Below, piece after piece: positions 41,560-50,864 of a stretch of DNA of 64,000 bases. This stretch comes from Nitrospira_E sp052156535 (GTDB taxonomy: Bacteria; Nitrospirota; Nitrospiria; Nitrospirales; UBA8639): the NCBI RefSeq assembly GCF_052156535.1, contig NZ_JBQKUP010000030.1, forward strand, positions 5,274 through 69,273, in the 5' to 3' direction. Within the stretch, counting starts at the first letter, position 1, and every line of letters starts with the position of its first letter. Made by a program: the position numbers and the translations under genes. The notes below the pieces were generated by a model that was given only the letters and a program-made list of their open reading frames with translations, searched no databases and had not been told where the DNA came from.

Positions 41560-42531
41560 TTAGTCCTTGTCTTCACCGTATGTCCGAAGAAACCGGCCGA
41601 GTTGTGTTTTGAATTGTCGTTCTCCTTGATATTCAAAGACAAAGCGGGTTTCAAAGAGAGGGCTTGGATTCAGATCCCGTAAATGGTCCGGTTTCCAGGA
41701 AATATTTAACTGGTCAATGACGGTGATAGGGATAGAACCACTGTTGTTCATGCCCAAATCCCTGGTGGCATAAGATCGGGAAAAGATGAGAATTTCATTA
41801 TCGAATAACGCGGCATTGATCTCTTCTTTGATGCCACGGGCTCGGAATTCTTCAACCAATCGTTGATAGATGAGGGTCGTGGCTAGCTGCTCGCGAAATC
41901 CGTAAAACGCGGCAATCCCCGCGTGTCGTTGATCGTGTAATACCTGAAGGCAGTTTTCGATTTGAGAGGCATCGTTCATCTGCTCTCTGTTGAAGATAAA
42001 CACCCGCCGAATTTTGACTCCCCGCTGAACCGCTGCCTGATTTGCCAATAAATAACTGGGAAAGAGGGGACCATCCCGTTTCCATATCTGCCATCGTTCC
42101 ATCATCGAATTAATGGTGGACTCCACGGTATTCAGTAGTTGAATGGCTTCATTCTGAGCAATGGTGCCCTCATAGGACAGCATTTGGGATTCAAGCTGGC
42201 GGAGTTCCTGCCCTATGGCCTCCACTTTGTGGGGAATGTATCTCGGTCGTTCCGGCACATGCATCATGACATCGACGGCTGACAACGCCATGGCCCAATG
42301 GCTTTTTTCTTCGGGGGCGGCCCGGTCTTTCTGGGCAACGATTAAGAGTTCGACAGGATTTTTTTTGAGAAGATTGGCTATCCGGATGCAAACGGTGGCA
42401 TTCGGTACTTTTTTGCCGCGGCGAAACCAGTTGGCCTCAGGTTGGCTCACTTTGAGTTTTTTTGCCAGGGCGTAATCGTTCGTGATGCCATAGGTTTTTT
42501 TGATCTGCTCGATAAACTTAGGAAAGTCCAT
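41560..42531 (-). CDS. XRE-type transcriptional regulator with unknown sensor domain
   Basis: A 323-residue protein. An N-terminal helix-turn-helix (about 5-65) reads KKTYGITNDYALAKKLKVSQPEANWFRRGKK, with LANLLKKNPVELL-like closing helix, typical of phage-Cro/XRE repressors. Residues 65-150 are helical; from about 165 RGVKIRRVFIFNREQMND opens an alpha/beta domain with a conserved INAALFDNEILIFSRSYA segment, which resembles the phospholipase-D-like C-terminal sensor seen in some regulators but lacks HKD. Start 42531 has GGAG 6 bases upstream. It is convergent with the rightward catabolic operon, making it one candidate regulator for it, without direct evidence. Confidence 0.7.
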   Translation of the reverse strand: MDFPKFIEQIKKTYGITNDYALAKKLKVSQPEANWFRRGKKVPNATVCIRIANLLKKNPVELLIVAQKDRAAPEEKSHWAMALSAVDVMMHVPERPRYIPHKVEAIGQELRQLESQMLSYEGTIAQNEAIQLLNTVESTINSMMERWQIWKRDGPLFPSYLLANQAAVQRGVKIRRVFIFNREQMNDASQIENCLQVLHDQRHAGIAAFYGFREQLATTLIYQRLVEEFRARGIKEEINAALFDNEILIFSRSYATRDLGMNNSGSIPITVIDQLNISWKPDHLRDLNPSPLFETRFVFEYQGERQFKTQLGRFLRTYGEDKD

Positions 42532-43084
42532 GCTCGGCTCCAAAAAATCAATCCAAATGAATCAGTGGAATGCAAAAAAGATCATTTTCACTGCCGGATG
42601 AGGCGCATGCAATCCGGTCTTGCTTCAGAGAGTTGATTCTAGACGAATTCATCCGGAATTTAAAATACAGGGATCTTTCCGGTAGAAAGGTCAACCCGGC
42701 CTTGCGTTGGCTCCGCGTAATCTTGTGATTTTGTGATGTGGGAGGAAGTATCCGTTGGTCAAGGCCAGTGATCAACGGATTATTAAAGGAAAGGGTAACT
42801 CGGGACGGGTAGGGCAAATGAGCTGAAGAGCATCCCTTTGTTGTTTCTCATTGGGATGTTGTTCAGTTCAAAGGGATGCTATCTCTTTTCATCTTCCATG
42901 ATTCTTCCTGACTCCCTCATTCATGTGCGCTTTTTGCTTTCCGAAATAGAGCACTGATGGGCAGTCGCCCTCATTGTTGTGAGGTGCGGCAATTTTCATC
43001 AAATTTTTGCAGGCGGTTTGTCGGCTTGGTAATGTGTAATGGCGCACTCTAGAGAATAACCTCAATCGGCAGGAACCTACAATC
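42532..43084. other. Long intergenic region with one inverted repeat
   Basis: 553 bases between the divergent XRE and FNR-like genes. Apart from the inverted repeat at 42829-42880, no gene, promoter box or repeat could be supported. It presumably holds promoters for both flanking genes. Confidence 0.45.
42829..42880 (+). promoter_or_regulatory. 12-base perfect inverted repeat
   Basis: AGCATCCCTTTG and CAAAGGGATGCT are exact reverse complements separated by 28 bases. As RNA they form a stem followed by a T-rich stretch (ATCTCTTTT), so a terminator or attenuator of a leader to the FNR-like gene is possible; two half-sites of a repressor are the alternative. Confidence 0.4.
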
Positions 43085-43816
43085 ATGCAAGAGTTTAACG
43101 CCCGTGTCAGTCGTGTCAAGGATCTGACCCATGATGTCCGTGAGTTGGAACTCACCCTGCTCGCCCCGGATGCCATCGAATTCATGGCGGGACAGTGGAT
43201 CTCCCTGCATGTCTGGAATCCAGGATTGAGACAGCATGTTCCGCGGCAGTATTCGATTGCCTCTCCGCCAGGGCAATCCCACCAGATCACCCTTCTCTTT
43301 AACCGGGTCCCCGACGGCTCAGGCTCAAACTATTTGTTTGGCCTTCATGAAGGGGATCCCATAACATTTCAAGGGCCTAATGGATCGTTTGTTCTCCAGG
43401 AGAAACCCGGACGAGACCTCGTCTTTGTGGCCACGGGAACCGGGATTGCGCCGTTCCGTTCAATGCTCTCTACCTTCTTGGAGGAACCTGGCGCTGGAAC
43501 TTTGACGTTATATTGGGGCTTGCGGAGCCAGCGAGACCTTTACTACCAACATGAATTGGAAGCTCTTGCACGGCGGCATCCGAATTTCAGTTTTATCACC
43601 ATCCTGTCCAGGCCGGAAAACGGTTGGCAAGGTCCCATCGGACGCGTGACAACATTAGTAGAGAACTACATTGTCTCAGTGAGCAATGTGACTTTTTATC
43701 TGTGCGGAAATGGCGGCATGATACGAGACACGATGTCCATTGTGAGAAAAAAAGGCCTCTGTCCCATTCGCACTGAGCAATACTATGATAAAGCCGGTGC
43801 TGGAATAAACGATTGA
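43085..43816 (+). CDS. Ferredoxin-NADP+ reductase-like oxidoreductase
   Basis: A 243-residue FAD and NAD(P) binding reductase. RQYSIASPPG is the flavin-binding RxYSxxS motif (about 58-67), VFVATGTGIAPFRSML the nucleotide-binding GTGxxPF loop (about 118-133), and FYLCGNGGMIRD the CG.G.M segment near the end. It links NAD(P)H to ferredoxin, flavodoxin or an oxygenase component; no partner is fused. AGGA lies about 9 bases before the ATG. A decayed copy of its C-terminal 65 residues lies at 45994-46185. Confidence 0.85.
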   Translation: MQEFNARVSRVKDLTHDVRELELTLLAPDAIEFMAGQWISLHVWNPGLRQHVPRQYSIASPPGQSHQITLLFNRVPDGSGSNYLFGLHEGDPITFQGPNGSFVLQEKPGRDLVFVATGTGIAPFRSMLSTFLEEPGAGTLTLYWGLRSQRDLYYQHELEALARRHPNFSFITILSRPENGWQGPIGRVTTLVENYIVSVSNVTFYLCGNGGMIRDTMSIVRKKGLCPIRTEQYYDKAGAGIND

Positions 43817-44264
43817 ATCTATCCCGACTCTACGGATAAAACAAGTGATGCCCATGATTGTTGAGCCAAACAACACGTGGAGCTTTTCAGTGAACGGCCC
43901 GGTCTTTCCAGAGAGCGAACTGATGTGATGTGTTTTGCTGAGGGATCCTCCCCAATACACACGAACGTCGTTGAGATTTGGATAGGCCACCTCACTCCAG
44001 AAGATCTCTTGCCTTGTATTCATAAGGTTGTTCTGATGCAACTCTGGCGGTGTAGTTTGTTAAGTCTCTGGGCTACACAACTTGGGCTTGTTCTTTTCTC
44101 TCATGAAGTATGTCAAAAACGACTCGCGACCCTTTGAGTTTTGCCCGCATTATCGGATGTATATCAAAATCAAGTATGGGAACCCAGGGGTCTATTTCCG
44201 AGTGCCGGCGGCTTCAGATGTGGTCCGCAGAGGTTGGGAGAAAAGGCGGGAGACTAACCGTAAA
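43817..44264. other. Gene-free stretch
   Basis: About 450 bases between two convergent genes. Short frames run into the outer-membrane protein gene antisense and lack ribosome sites. No strong hairpin or repeat was seen. Confidence 0.4.
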
Positions 44265-45626
44265 TCAATTCGAAAACTCATACCCCAGTGCCCAGATGAA
44301 CGCATCATCCGATTTCTTTTTCCCCGGCTCCGGGTCGCTGTTGTACCGGTATTCGAAGGCCACCTTCAAAAACAAATTCCCATACACTTCTATGCGAGCT
44401 CCTTGCTCCAATGTCAACCGCAGAGCGGTACTTCCACCTACTCCCAGATCGCGAAAACCTTTTTGGCGGTGATACACTCGTAATCGATCCGAAATCAGAT
44501 CATAATTCCAATCCACTCCCCACGCAGCGGTAGCGGTTTTGGTCGTCCCGGTCTCTTGAAATTTTTCGTAAACAAATGCCGGACCAATGGACCCACTTAA
44601 ACTATGGCTTGGGGTATCGAAAAATTGATACCCGAGACCCAGGCCGGTCGTACTCCGGAGATCCAATCCCTGAAACTTATCATATTCGAGGAATTCGTAA
44701 CTGTTGGCAAACAACTTTTTGGTGAAAAAATAATCATAGCCTAGTGTGCCTCTGGCATTCTTGGCTGTGTTATCTCCATCGGCCTGGGCAAAGGCATACT
44801 TGCCGTTCAAGAGGCCACGGTGTCGTTCCGTCCAAATGGTATTGTCCGTTGAGGCGTTCACAGCCGTGGTGTCCGTATTCCCCTTCGTGCGGTTCCCTCC
44901 CAGGTCGAAGTTTCCTTTGTAGCGAAGCTCTGGAATATTGATGGTCTTCACACGCGCCGGCGATAAACCTTCATTTCCGCCTAACGCGGTCACAGTCGTC
45001 CGGGAGGTTTTGAGAAAACCATCTCCATCGGAATCTTTCTCCTCCTCAAAAACTTGAACAGAAAGCGGTGTTCGGGATTGGAGTTGTTCCACCTCATCCC
45101 ACTGAACCGATATATCCCCCGCATAAGCAGTTTTGATAGTAAGAGCTTTGTCTTCCATCGAAACAATAGTTCCGATGAGATGCATGCCATTCTTGAGAGT
45201 GATCTCATCTAACTCTTCGCTCTCTTGACTCTTTTCCCCCGCCACGGCTTCCTCTTTTGAGCTTTTGATAGCCTTTACCGAATTGAGGGTAATCATCAGG
45301 GGAGCCGAGTCCTGGTCTCTCAACACCTGGATTGTTCCGGACTCAGCCAATTGGATTCGGCCTTCATAGATCTCGCCGGTATCCAGAACCACCGTGACCG
45401 GCTCTTCAGTCGTCAACCCTGTCACTTCTTTCCAACGAAGCGGAATAGGATTGTGCATACTCGCCGACGCTCTCACCCGGAGGACACCATTCGTCATGCC
45501 AAATATCTTGCCTTGGAGAATGGTGCCATCTTTGAGAGAAATCTGTCCTGAGACTGCGGCATAAAGAGGACCGCCCCCACTGATCAGCATAATACTAAGA
45601 AGGACGATGAAGAGCTTCAATCTCAA
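44265..45626 (-). CDS. DUF481 outer-membrane beta-barrel protein
   Basis: A 453-residue envelope protein. A signal peptide (LKLFIVLLSIMLISGGGPLYA, cleavage about residue 23) leads to two SH3/LSm-like repeats, ISLKDGTILQGKIFGMTNGVLRVRA and ITLKNGMHLIGTIVSMEDKALTIKT, then a linker (about 200-230). The C-terminal 220 residues are amphipathic strands with aromatic ends, from GNFDLGGNRTKGNTDTTAVN to AFIWALGYEFSN, matching the DUF481 (YdiY-like, salt-induced) barrel with a terminal aromatic-rich strand. Function of the family is poorly known; adhesion or osmotic response has been suggested. Confidence 0.8.
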   Translation of the reverse strand: MRLKLFIVLLSIMLISGGGPLYAAVSGQISLKDGTILQGKIFGMTNGVLRVRASASMHNPIPLRWKEVTGLTTEEPVTVVLDTGEIYEGRIQLAESGTIQVLRDQDSAPLMITLNSVKAIKSSKEEAVAGEKSQESEELDEITLKNGMHLIGTIVSMEDKALTIKTAYAGDISVQWDEVEQLQSRTPLSVQVFEEEKDSDGDGFLKTSRTTVTALGGNEGLSPARVKTINIPELRYKGNFDLGGNRTKGNTDTTAVNASTDNTIWTERHRGLLNGKYAFAQADGDNTAKNARGTLGYDYFFTKKLFANSYEFLEYDKFQGLDLRSTTGLGLGYQFFDTPSHSLSGSIGPAFVYEKFQETGTTKTATAAWGVDWNYDLISDRLRVYHRQKGFRDLGVGGSTALRLTLEQGARIEVYGNLFLKVAFEYRYNSDPEPGKKKSDDAFIWALGYEFSN

Positions 45627-45993
45627 TGCAATGATTCTCCTTGGTAGAGAAAATAGCCTTGTGCGTGATCAATCGGATGCTTCATCACAAATCACGGACA
45701 ATCAACAATCACTCCTCTTAAATGTGACTTCGGACAACTTTACGAAACACTGTGTAGAAATTGGGCCTGCAACTGAAAGATTTGGCGTGAGCGAACGTTG
45801 AGATCGAGCCCACTAACAGTGCACGGTACCCGAAAAGTTTGGGATTATAGCCACAGATTCACCATAAAGCTACCCTAAAATGGTGCCAGACCGGGTATAT
45901 TGTGTCCCGTTAGAGAAAGAGACATTTCACTTCTATTCAAATGTAAAAAAAGGAACAATCCCTGTTGACGACGGGCAAGGATAACAGAAAGGG
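45627..45993. other. Gene-free stretch upstream of the outer-membrane protein
   Basis: About 370 bases upstream of the DUF481 gene; it should hold its promoter. No frame, repeat or hairpin could be supported. Confidence 0.35.
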
Positions 45994-46185
45994 ATCACAA
46001 TTCTCTCCCGTCCCCCAAATGGCTGGAAAGGTTCGACCGAAAGAGTGACAACATTAGTGGAGAACAACGTCGCATCAATGAGCAATGTGACTTTTTATCT
46101 GTGCGGAAACGGCGACATGTTTCGAGACACGACGGAAATTGTGAGAAAAAAAGGCCTCTGCCCCATTCGCATCGAACAATACAAT
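45994..46185 (+). pseudogene. Decayed partial copy of the FNR-like gene
   Basis: Read in frame from 45994 this gives ITILSRPPNGWKG, RVTTLVENNVASMSNVTFYL, CGNGDMFRDTTEIVRKKG and LCPIRIEQY. Each piece aligns with the C-terminal 64 residues of the protein at 43085-43816 with few changes, and the DNA is about as similar. Upstream similarity is lost, and downstream the frame runs into unrelated sequence overlapping the methyltransferase gene. It is a remnant of a duplication or recombination and has no start. Confidence 0.75.
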
Positions 46186-46377
46186 TTTGTTTGGCACCCT
46201 CCGCCTTTGATCTCTCGTTCCAATATTGCACCCTCACAGGTTAGGGGTTGTAAGTGCATCAATCTTGGATCCCGACAAGGATTTTGCATCGGATTGAATG
46301 GGGTCTGGTGGGGTTTGGAGCAACGTAATCCAAAAAAGATCCGTTCCTGCCATCTTCTATCAACCGACGGTGTCGGC

Positions 46378-47169
46378 TTAAGTTGGCAACTCACCGCTGC
46401 CGAAGACATGCCCTTTGGCACGGATTTGAAGGAAATCTTGATGAACGGGAATGCGATAGCCTCCACCGGGGAGGGCAAAGTGGGACTGAATATAGTTCTC
46501 GACGTCTTTTCGTCTGGGAGCCTGCTCGATGCTGAGAAGATTGAGCATGAATTCGGCGACGGCATAGGTGGAGGATAGGTCGGGGGTGTCGACATGTGCC
46601 GGATCGAGGGTAGTCATGACCTCGTACTGATTGCCGTGCTTCGCGCGGAACTGGTCAACCATGCGACGAAGTTCAAATCTGTGGGAGAAGAAATGATGAA
46701 ACATGTTCATGCAGCCGCTCTCGCGATTCTGTAGGACGATAATGGTGACGCCGGTCGGGGACATCCAGGAAACGAGACGTTCGAGGTGGGCGAGCCATTC
46801 ATCGGCGGGTATGTAATAGAATGTATGCGAGGAGAGCACCAAATCGCCTGGTGTGGATGGCTGAGCGGAAAGGATTGGCAGACCTATGGCTTCCGCAGTT
46901 GGAATGGTCTGTTGTAGTTGATTGAGCAGGTACGCGTTTGGTTCGATGGCGATAGTGCGGTCGAAAGCGGCGGCGAAGGCGCGGGTGAGTTCGCCGTTGC
47001 CGGCCCCGGCGTCGACGAATACCTGCCGAATCGGCAGATCGTCAACTACTTGTTGCAGCCAACGCTTCGCGTTCCGTTTCTGGTCGGTATGATTCAGGAA
47101 AATTTGAAAGGCCTGCTTGTAGTCCTCCCCCTGGGAATCAAAGATGCGAATGTGTTCCTGGTCAGTCAT
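46378..47169 (-). CDS. SAM-dependent methyltransferase
   Basis: A 263-residue class I methyltransferase. VFVDAGAGNGELTRAFAAAFDRTIAIEPNAYL contains the GxGxG SAM-binding loop and the acidic residue ending strand 2; LVLSSHTFYYIPADEWLAHLERLVSWMSPTGV is motif IV with the following helix. The C-terminal 90 residues vary between families and show no specificity clue. GGAGG lies 8 bases before the ATG at 47169; the frame open to 47235 is less likely. Small-molecule or protein substrate unknown. Confidence 0.75.
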   Translation of the reverse strand: MTDQEHIRIFDSQGEDYKQAFQIFLNHTDQKRNAKRWLQQVVDDLPIRQVFVDAGAGNGELTRAFAAAFDRTIAIEPNAYLLNQLQQTIPTAEAIGLPILSAQPSTPGDLVLSSHTFYYIPADEWLAHLERLVSWMSPTGVTIIVLQNRESGCMNMFHHFFSHRFELRRMVDQFRAKHGNQYEVMTTLDPAHVDTPDLSSTYAVAEFMLNLLSIEQAPRRKDVENYIQSHFALPGGGYRIPVHQDFLQIRAKGHVFGSGELPT

Positions 47170-47525
47170 CGATAGTGCCTCCGGTGATCTCCTGCAAAGA
47201 ACGAATTTCTTAAGAATTCCTGGAAATACACGCATTGTTCTATGTTTCTTGATTCAAGATCATAAAATAAAAGGGGGTTTGGAAACTAGGGAAATTGGCT
47301 TCCGGGCAAATCAAAAAACTGCTATTGGAAAAATGATATGCGGACAGCAGTAATTTCACATTATGGTTTATGGGAGAAGATATGGGGTTTAGGCTACCCT
47401 ACCTATTCTTGATCGTGGTGGATAGCGTTGGGAGTCCTCGAATCTTTTTCGTGAATCATCCTCTTTCCTTTTTTTACAGAAATTTGTAGGGTTAGAGTAA
47501 ATCTGAAGCTTGATAACACCCCATT
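47170..47525. other. Divergent intergenic region
   Basis: 356 bases between the methyltransferase and SRAP starts; it should hold promoters for both. No palindrome matching the TGTAACC-N3-GGTTACA site of the mutagenesis cassette was found here. Confidence 0.4.
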
Positions 47526-48194
47526 ATGTGCGGTCGCTTCACACGCAAAGAGAATTTCCAGCATTTGGCGGAACAGTTGGGTCTAAAGGTCCTCCCGCCA
47601 TTGAGCCCTCGCTACAATATTGCTCCATCGCAGTTGGTGGCCTGTGTGCGCACAAATCTTGAATCAGGACAAAGAGAATGTACGGAATTGAAGTGGGGAC
47701 TGGTACCCTCCTGGGCTAAGGACCCCAGCATCGGAAATAAGTTGATTAATGCCCGCGGAGAGACTGTGGCGGAGAAGCCGGCTTTCCGCAAAGCATTTAA
47801 ACAACAACGCTGCCTGGTCCTGGCGGATGGCTTTTATGAATGGAAACAAGAAGGAAAAACAAAACAACCCTATTACGTTCGATTCAAAGATCAACGGCTC
47901 TTTGCGTTCGCGGGCTTGTGGGAACGGTGGAAGAAAAACGAGGCCGACCCTCTGGAAACCTGCACACTCATTACGACTGCTCCCAATGCAGTCATGGAAT
48001 TTATCCATCATCGCATGCCGGTCATTTTAACCTCTAAAGATTATGCCGATTGGCTCGATCCATCTTTGCAAGCTATTGAGCGAATCAATGCATTGCTCCG
48101 ACCGTATCCACCCGAGGAGATGGAAGCCTATCCCGTCAGTCAGCTCGTGAATAATCCAAGACATGATCGGCCTGAATGTGTGGTTCCTATTTAA
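47526..48194 (+). CDS. SRAP (YedK/HMCES-family) peptidase
   Basis: A 222-residue SOS-response-associated protein that shields abasic sites in single-stranded DNA by a Cys2 cross-link. MCGRFT gives the invariant Cys2 at the N-terminus, PRYNIAPSQ, LKWGLVPSWAKDP, INARGETVAEKPAFR, GFYEWK with the conserved Glu, and HHRMPVIL with the catalytic His follow. Length and order fit the family. It is a separate transcription unit but functionally allied to the DNA-damage cassette at 50.8-56 kb. Confidence 0.9.
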   Translation: MCGRFTRKENFQHLAEQLGLKVLPPLSPRYNIAPSQLVACVRTNLESGQRECTELKWGLVPSWAKDPSIGNKLINARGETVAEKPAFRKAFKQQRCLVLADGFYEWKQEGKTKQPYYVRFKDQRLFAFAGLWERWKKNEADPLETCTLITTAPNAVMEFIHHRMPVILTSKDYADWLDPSLQAIERINALLRPYPPEEMEAYPVSQLVNNPRHDRPECVVPI

Positions 48195-48782
48195 TGAAAG
48201 GGAAAAGGTGGGTGGCATGTCGCGAAAGTTGGAGCAATGCGCCGGTTGGTAGACTGATATTCAGAGAGGAAAATCAGACCTGGTTCTCGTTAGTCGTGAA
48301 CTTTTCGGTGAAGTTGCCATCTGGAAGGTCATGGGGATATTTCTCTGGCATCGAGAGCAAGTCGAATTTGAGACCATCTGAGAAAAACGATTCCAGAATG
48401 TGATGCAAATCTATTTTATGATTTGTGTTCTGTCGTACCCTCCAAGTGTAGTCATTCCCATTTTAGTAAGAGAAAGGAAAAGACCAATCCCATTTTGAAA
48501 TAAGGCCGTCCTGCTCACTTCGTTTTTGGGAAGGACCCACCTTGGCCAATCTGTTTCCATTGTCCCCCATCAGACCTTTTCCTTTTTTTTGCGTTCTCTC
48601 TCTCATTGCTTCTGGGCCGTAAATGAACGACCCCGTTCCCTTAATAACATCATTTTTATTTGGAAGACCCGTCAAACAAGGGTTTCTATCAGTTGGTCGG
48701 CGCATCCTGCCGTGGTACTTGTAAGCACATAAAGAGTTTCACCCCCGGTCAGGATAAACCACTTAAGCTCAATGGAGGTTTT
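48195..48782. other. Gene-free stretch
   Basis: About 590 bases without a supported gene. Frames at 48176-48403 and 48463-48705 lack ribosome sites and recognisable products. No clear terminator after the SRAP gene. Confidence 0.4.
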
Positions 48783-49268
48783 ATGAAAAGGTACACCTTG
48801 AAGACTGCTCTGTCCTTCCCCCTGTGTATGGTGTTTTCCCTGGGTATAGGGGGGGCGTGTGCGTTTGCTCAAGAGTCAGAACCTTCGAATGACTCGGCAG
48901 CATTTTCAGACGTGGGTCCTTCCCTCAAAGAACTGGGTGAAGCCCAACGGGACATAGATCGATATGAAGAAGCTCAAGACAATTTTAATGAAAATGTTGA
49001 TCAATTCATAAATGACCGAATGCGCTACAACGAAGCCAGAGCGAAATTTGATCGAGCCAGATCAATTTATGAGCAGGAAGAGCACCTGTTTAATAAAACT
49101 TATGAAAAATTCAGCGGAGATCGTGACCGGTATTTGGAAGCACGAGATAAATTTGTGGGTGCCCGAGAGAGATTTCAAGATGCCCGAAGTAATTTTTTTG
49201 GGAGTTCGATAAACGCATCCAGCCCGTCCAGCGCCCGACGAATGGAGGATAGGTCAGATGGCCGATAA
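48783..49268 (+). CDS. Exported coiled-coil protein
   Basis: A 161-residue secreted protein. The signal peptide (LKTALSFPLCMVFSLGIGGACAFA) is cleaved after AFA at about residue 29. The mature part is built of regular short repeats rich in charged and aromatic residues, such as YNEARAKFDRARSIYEQ and YLEARDKFVGARERFQDARSNF, which would form a long helical or coiled-coil rod. GGAGG lies 5 bases before the ATG. It may be periplasmic or envelope-structural; no domain is recognised. Confidence 0.6.
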   Translation: MKRYTLKTALSFPLCMVFSLGIGGACAFAQESEPSNDSAAFSDVGPSLKELGEAQRDIDRYEEAQDNFNENVDQFINDRMRYNEARAKFDRARSIYEQEEHLFNKTYEKFSGDRDRYLEARDKFVGARERFQDARSNFFGSSINASSPSSARRMEDRSDGR

Positions 49269-49341
49269 GTGAAGTAGATGTTTTTCAAGGAAATACTGAG
49301 GAATTACTTTTTCTTTCCAGACAAAAAAGGAGTGATACTTT

Positions 49342-49653
49342 ATGAAACAATTACAGACTATGGGATTAGTGGCTTGTCTTTTTTTTGTTTCCTTGATTGT
49401 AGGATGCGCGGGGGGGCCTCAAAAGGAAAGCTTTGGAGAGCATATTGATGATAGTGTCATAACGACCAAGGTAAAAACGGCTCTCTTAAGTGATCCGGAA
49501 GTGTCCGGGATGGATATCAATGTGACGACTTTTAAAGGACGGGTTCAATTAAACGGCCTTGTCAATAATGCTCAGCAGATCGACCAGGCCGCACGATTAG
49601 CACGGGAAGTCGGTGGGGTCATGGCGGTTGAAAATAACTTGTCCATAAAGTAA
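49342..49653 (+). CDS. BON-domain lipoprotein 1
   Basis: A 103-residue lipoprotein: hydrophobic leader, lipobox IVGC at about residue 22, then one BON domain (DDSVITTKVKTALLSDPEVSG, INVTTFKGRVQLNGLV, GGVMAVENNLSIK). BON domains bind membranes or peptidoglycan-associated partners and support envelope integrity (OsmY type). AAGGAG lies 10 bases upstream. A paralogue follows at 49717. Confidence 0.8.
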   Translation: MKQLQTMGLVACLFFVSLIVGCAGGPQKESFGEHIDDSVITTKVKTALLSDPEVSGMDINVTTFKGRVQLNGLVNNAQQIDQAARLAREVGGVMAVENNLSIK

Positions 49654-49716
49654 TGAAATCCTGTCATGATCATTTCAACTTGATAGAGAGGTTTTCTAAT
49701 ACAAGGAAAGATCGAG

Positions 49717-50016
49717 ATGCACATAGTTACGGGTATTGGAATCATGTTCTTGATGATCTCGATGGGTTGCGCGAGCACCCCTCTTCACGAGAGCACGGGA
49801 GAATACCTTGATGACAGTATTATCACGACAAAGGTGAAGACCGCTCTTCTCCGATGCCCCCTGGTGTCAGGGACTGATGTTCATGTCGAAACATTTAAAA
49901 ATCGGGTGCAGTTGAGTGGATTCGTGGATGAAATGAGGCAGGCTGAACAAGCGATATTTTTATCGAGGGAGGTTGAGGGGGTGGGGGTGGTTGAGAACCG
50001 ACTCAGTATCAAATAA
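49717..50016 (+). CDS. BON-domain lipoprotein 2
   Basis: A 99-residue paralogue of the preceding protein, with lipobox ISMGC at about residue 18 and a BON domain (DDSIITTKVKTALLRCPLVSG, VHVETFKNRVQLSGFV, GVGVVENRLSIK). The shared DDS.ITTKVKTALL and ENxLSIK stretches show a recent tandem duplication. AAGGAAA lies 7 bases before the ATG. Confidence 0.78.
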   Translation: MHIVTGIGIMFLMISMGCASTPLHESTGEYLDDSIITTKVKTALLRCPLVSGTDVHVETFKNRVQLSGFVDEMRQAEQAIFLSREVEGVGVVENRLSIK

Positions 50017-50083
50017 AGGGAAAACTTCCGGAAATCCTCACCGATTATAGAATGTGATCGGCGTTTGTTGGTAATATGAAATT

Positions 50084-50662
50084 ATGCGTTGTTGGATCTT
50101 CACCGGAGTACTGATCGCCAGTGGCTTCTTGTCAGGCCTTGAGGCTTGGGGACTGGAATTTACTGCAGACCAAATCATTAAGTTCGGGCGGCAGACTCAA
50201 AAGGCCAACCTGTACTATCGGGATGACCGGTGGCGATTGGAGCATCAGTCGATGGGTCCGGTCAACGTCACTATTGTGCGAAAAGACAAACAGCTTATGT
50301 GGCTGCTGCTCTCCCGCGTGAGACACTTCAAGACGCTTCCCTACGATCCTGCTCAGGAGCCAAAATTGAGTGAGCATCTGGAAGGAGAGATCTCGCGTGA
50401 AGAGATCGGCACGGAGACACGCGAAGGCCATCCGACGATCTTGTACGAGGTGACGGTGAAGCAGGGCGATGAGATCGATGTCTACTACCAATGGTTCGCC
50501 ACCGACATTCAGTTCCCGATGCAGTTGACCAGGAAGGACGGAAGCTGGAGTGTCGAGTATCAACATGTGAAGCTGCGGCCCGTAACCGATTATTTATTTC
50601 AACTGCCAGTCAATTTCCAGCCCCTGGAAGAGTTTGATCCGCCGAAGAAAAAAGAATCCTAA
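50084..50662 (+). CDS. Exported protein, LolA-like fold
   Basis: A 192-residue exported protein with a signal sequence (WIFTGVLIASGFLSGLEAWG). The mature part alternates strands in the manner of LolA/LppX or DUF4412 proteins: FTADQIIKFGRQTQKANLYYRDDRWRLEHQ, VTIVRKDKQLMWLLL, and YYQWFATDIQFPMQLTRKDGSWSVEYQHVK. These proteins bind lipids or lipoproteins in the periplasm. The ribosome site is weak. It is likely co-transcribed with the BON genes. Confidence 0.6.
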   Translation: MRCWIFTGVLIASGFLSGLEAWGLEFTADQIIKFGRQTQKANLYYRDDRWRLEHQSMGPVNVTIVRKDKQLMWLLLSRVRHFKTLPYDPAQEPKLSEHLEGEISREEIGTETREGHPTILYEVTVKQGDEIDVYYQWFATDIQFPMQLTRKDGSWSVEYQHVKLRPVTDYLFQLPVNFQPLEEFDPPKKKES

Positions 50663-50864
50663 GAGCCCGCGATGTCGTCACCTATTTGTTCGAAGGCGAG
50701 CTGGCCGCTGCCGGCTGCAACATCTCCTGACAAATAACTTCTCTACCTGAACATCGATCCTTCCTCGTTGGCTCAGGGTAACAATATGGTGTGGGGTTGT
50801 CCTGAACCAGGATGCGTTCGGTCCATGCTTAAATGGGGAAGTCTCTGTTTGGACAGATTGGATG

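Noticed and set aside
41443..41682. 79-codon frame with an AGAGG site before its ATG
   Set aside because: About half of it is antisense to the XRE gene's coding end, and the product is unrecognisable.
44110..44472. Rightward frames over the end of the DUF481 gene
   Set aside because: They are antisense shadows of a well-supported outer-membrane protein.
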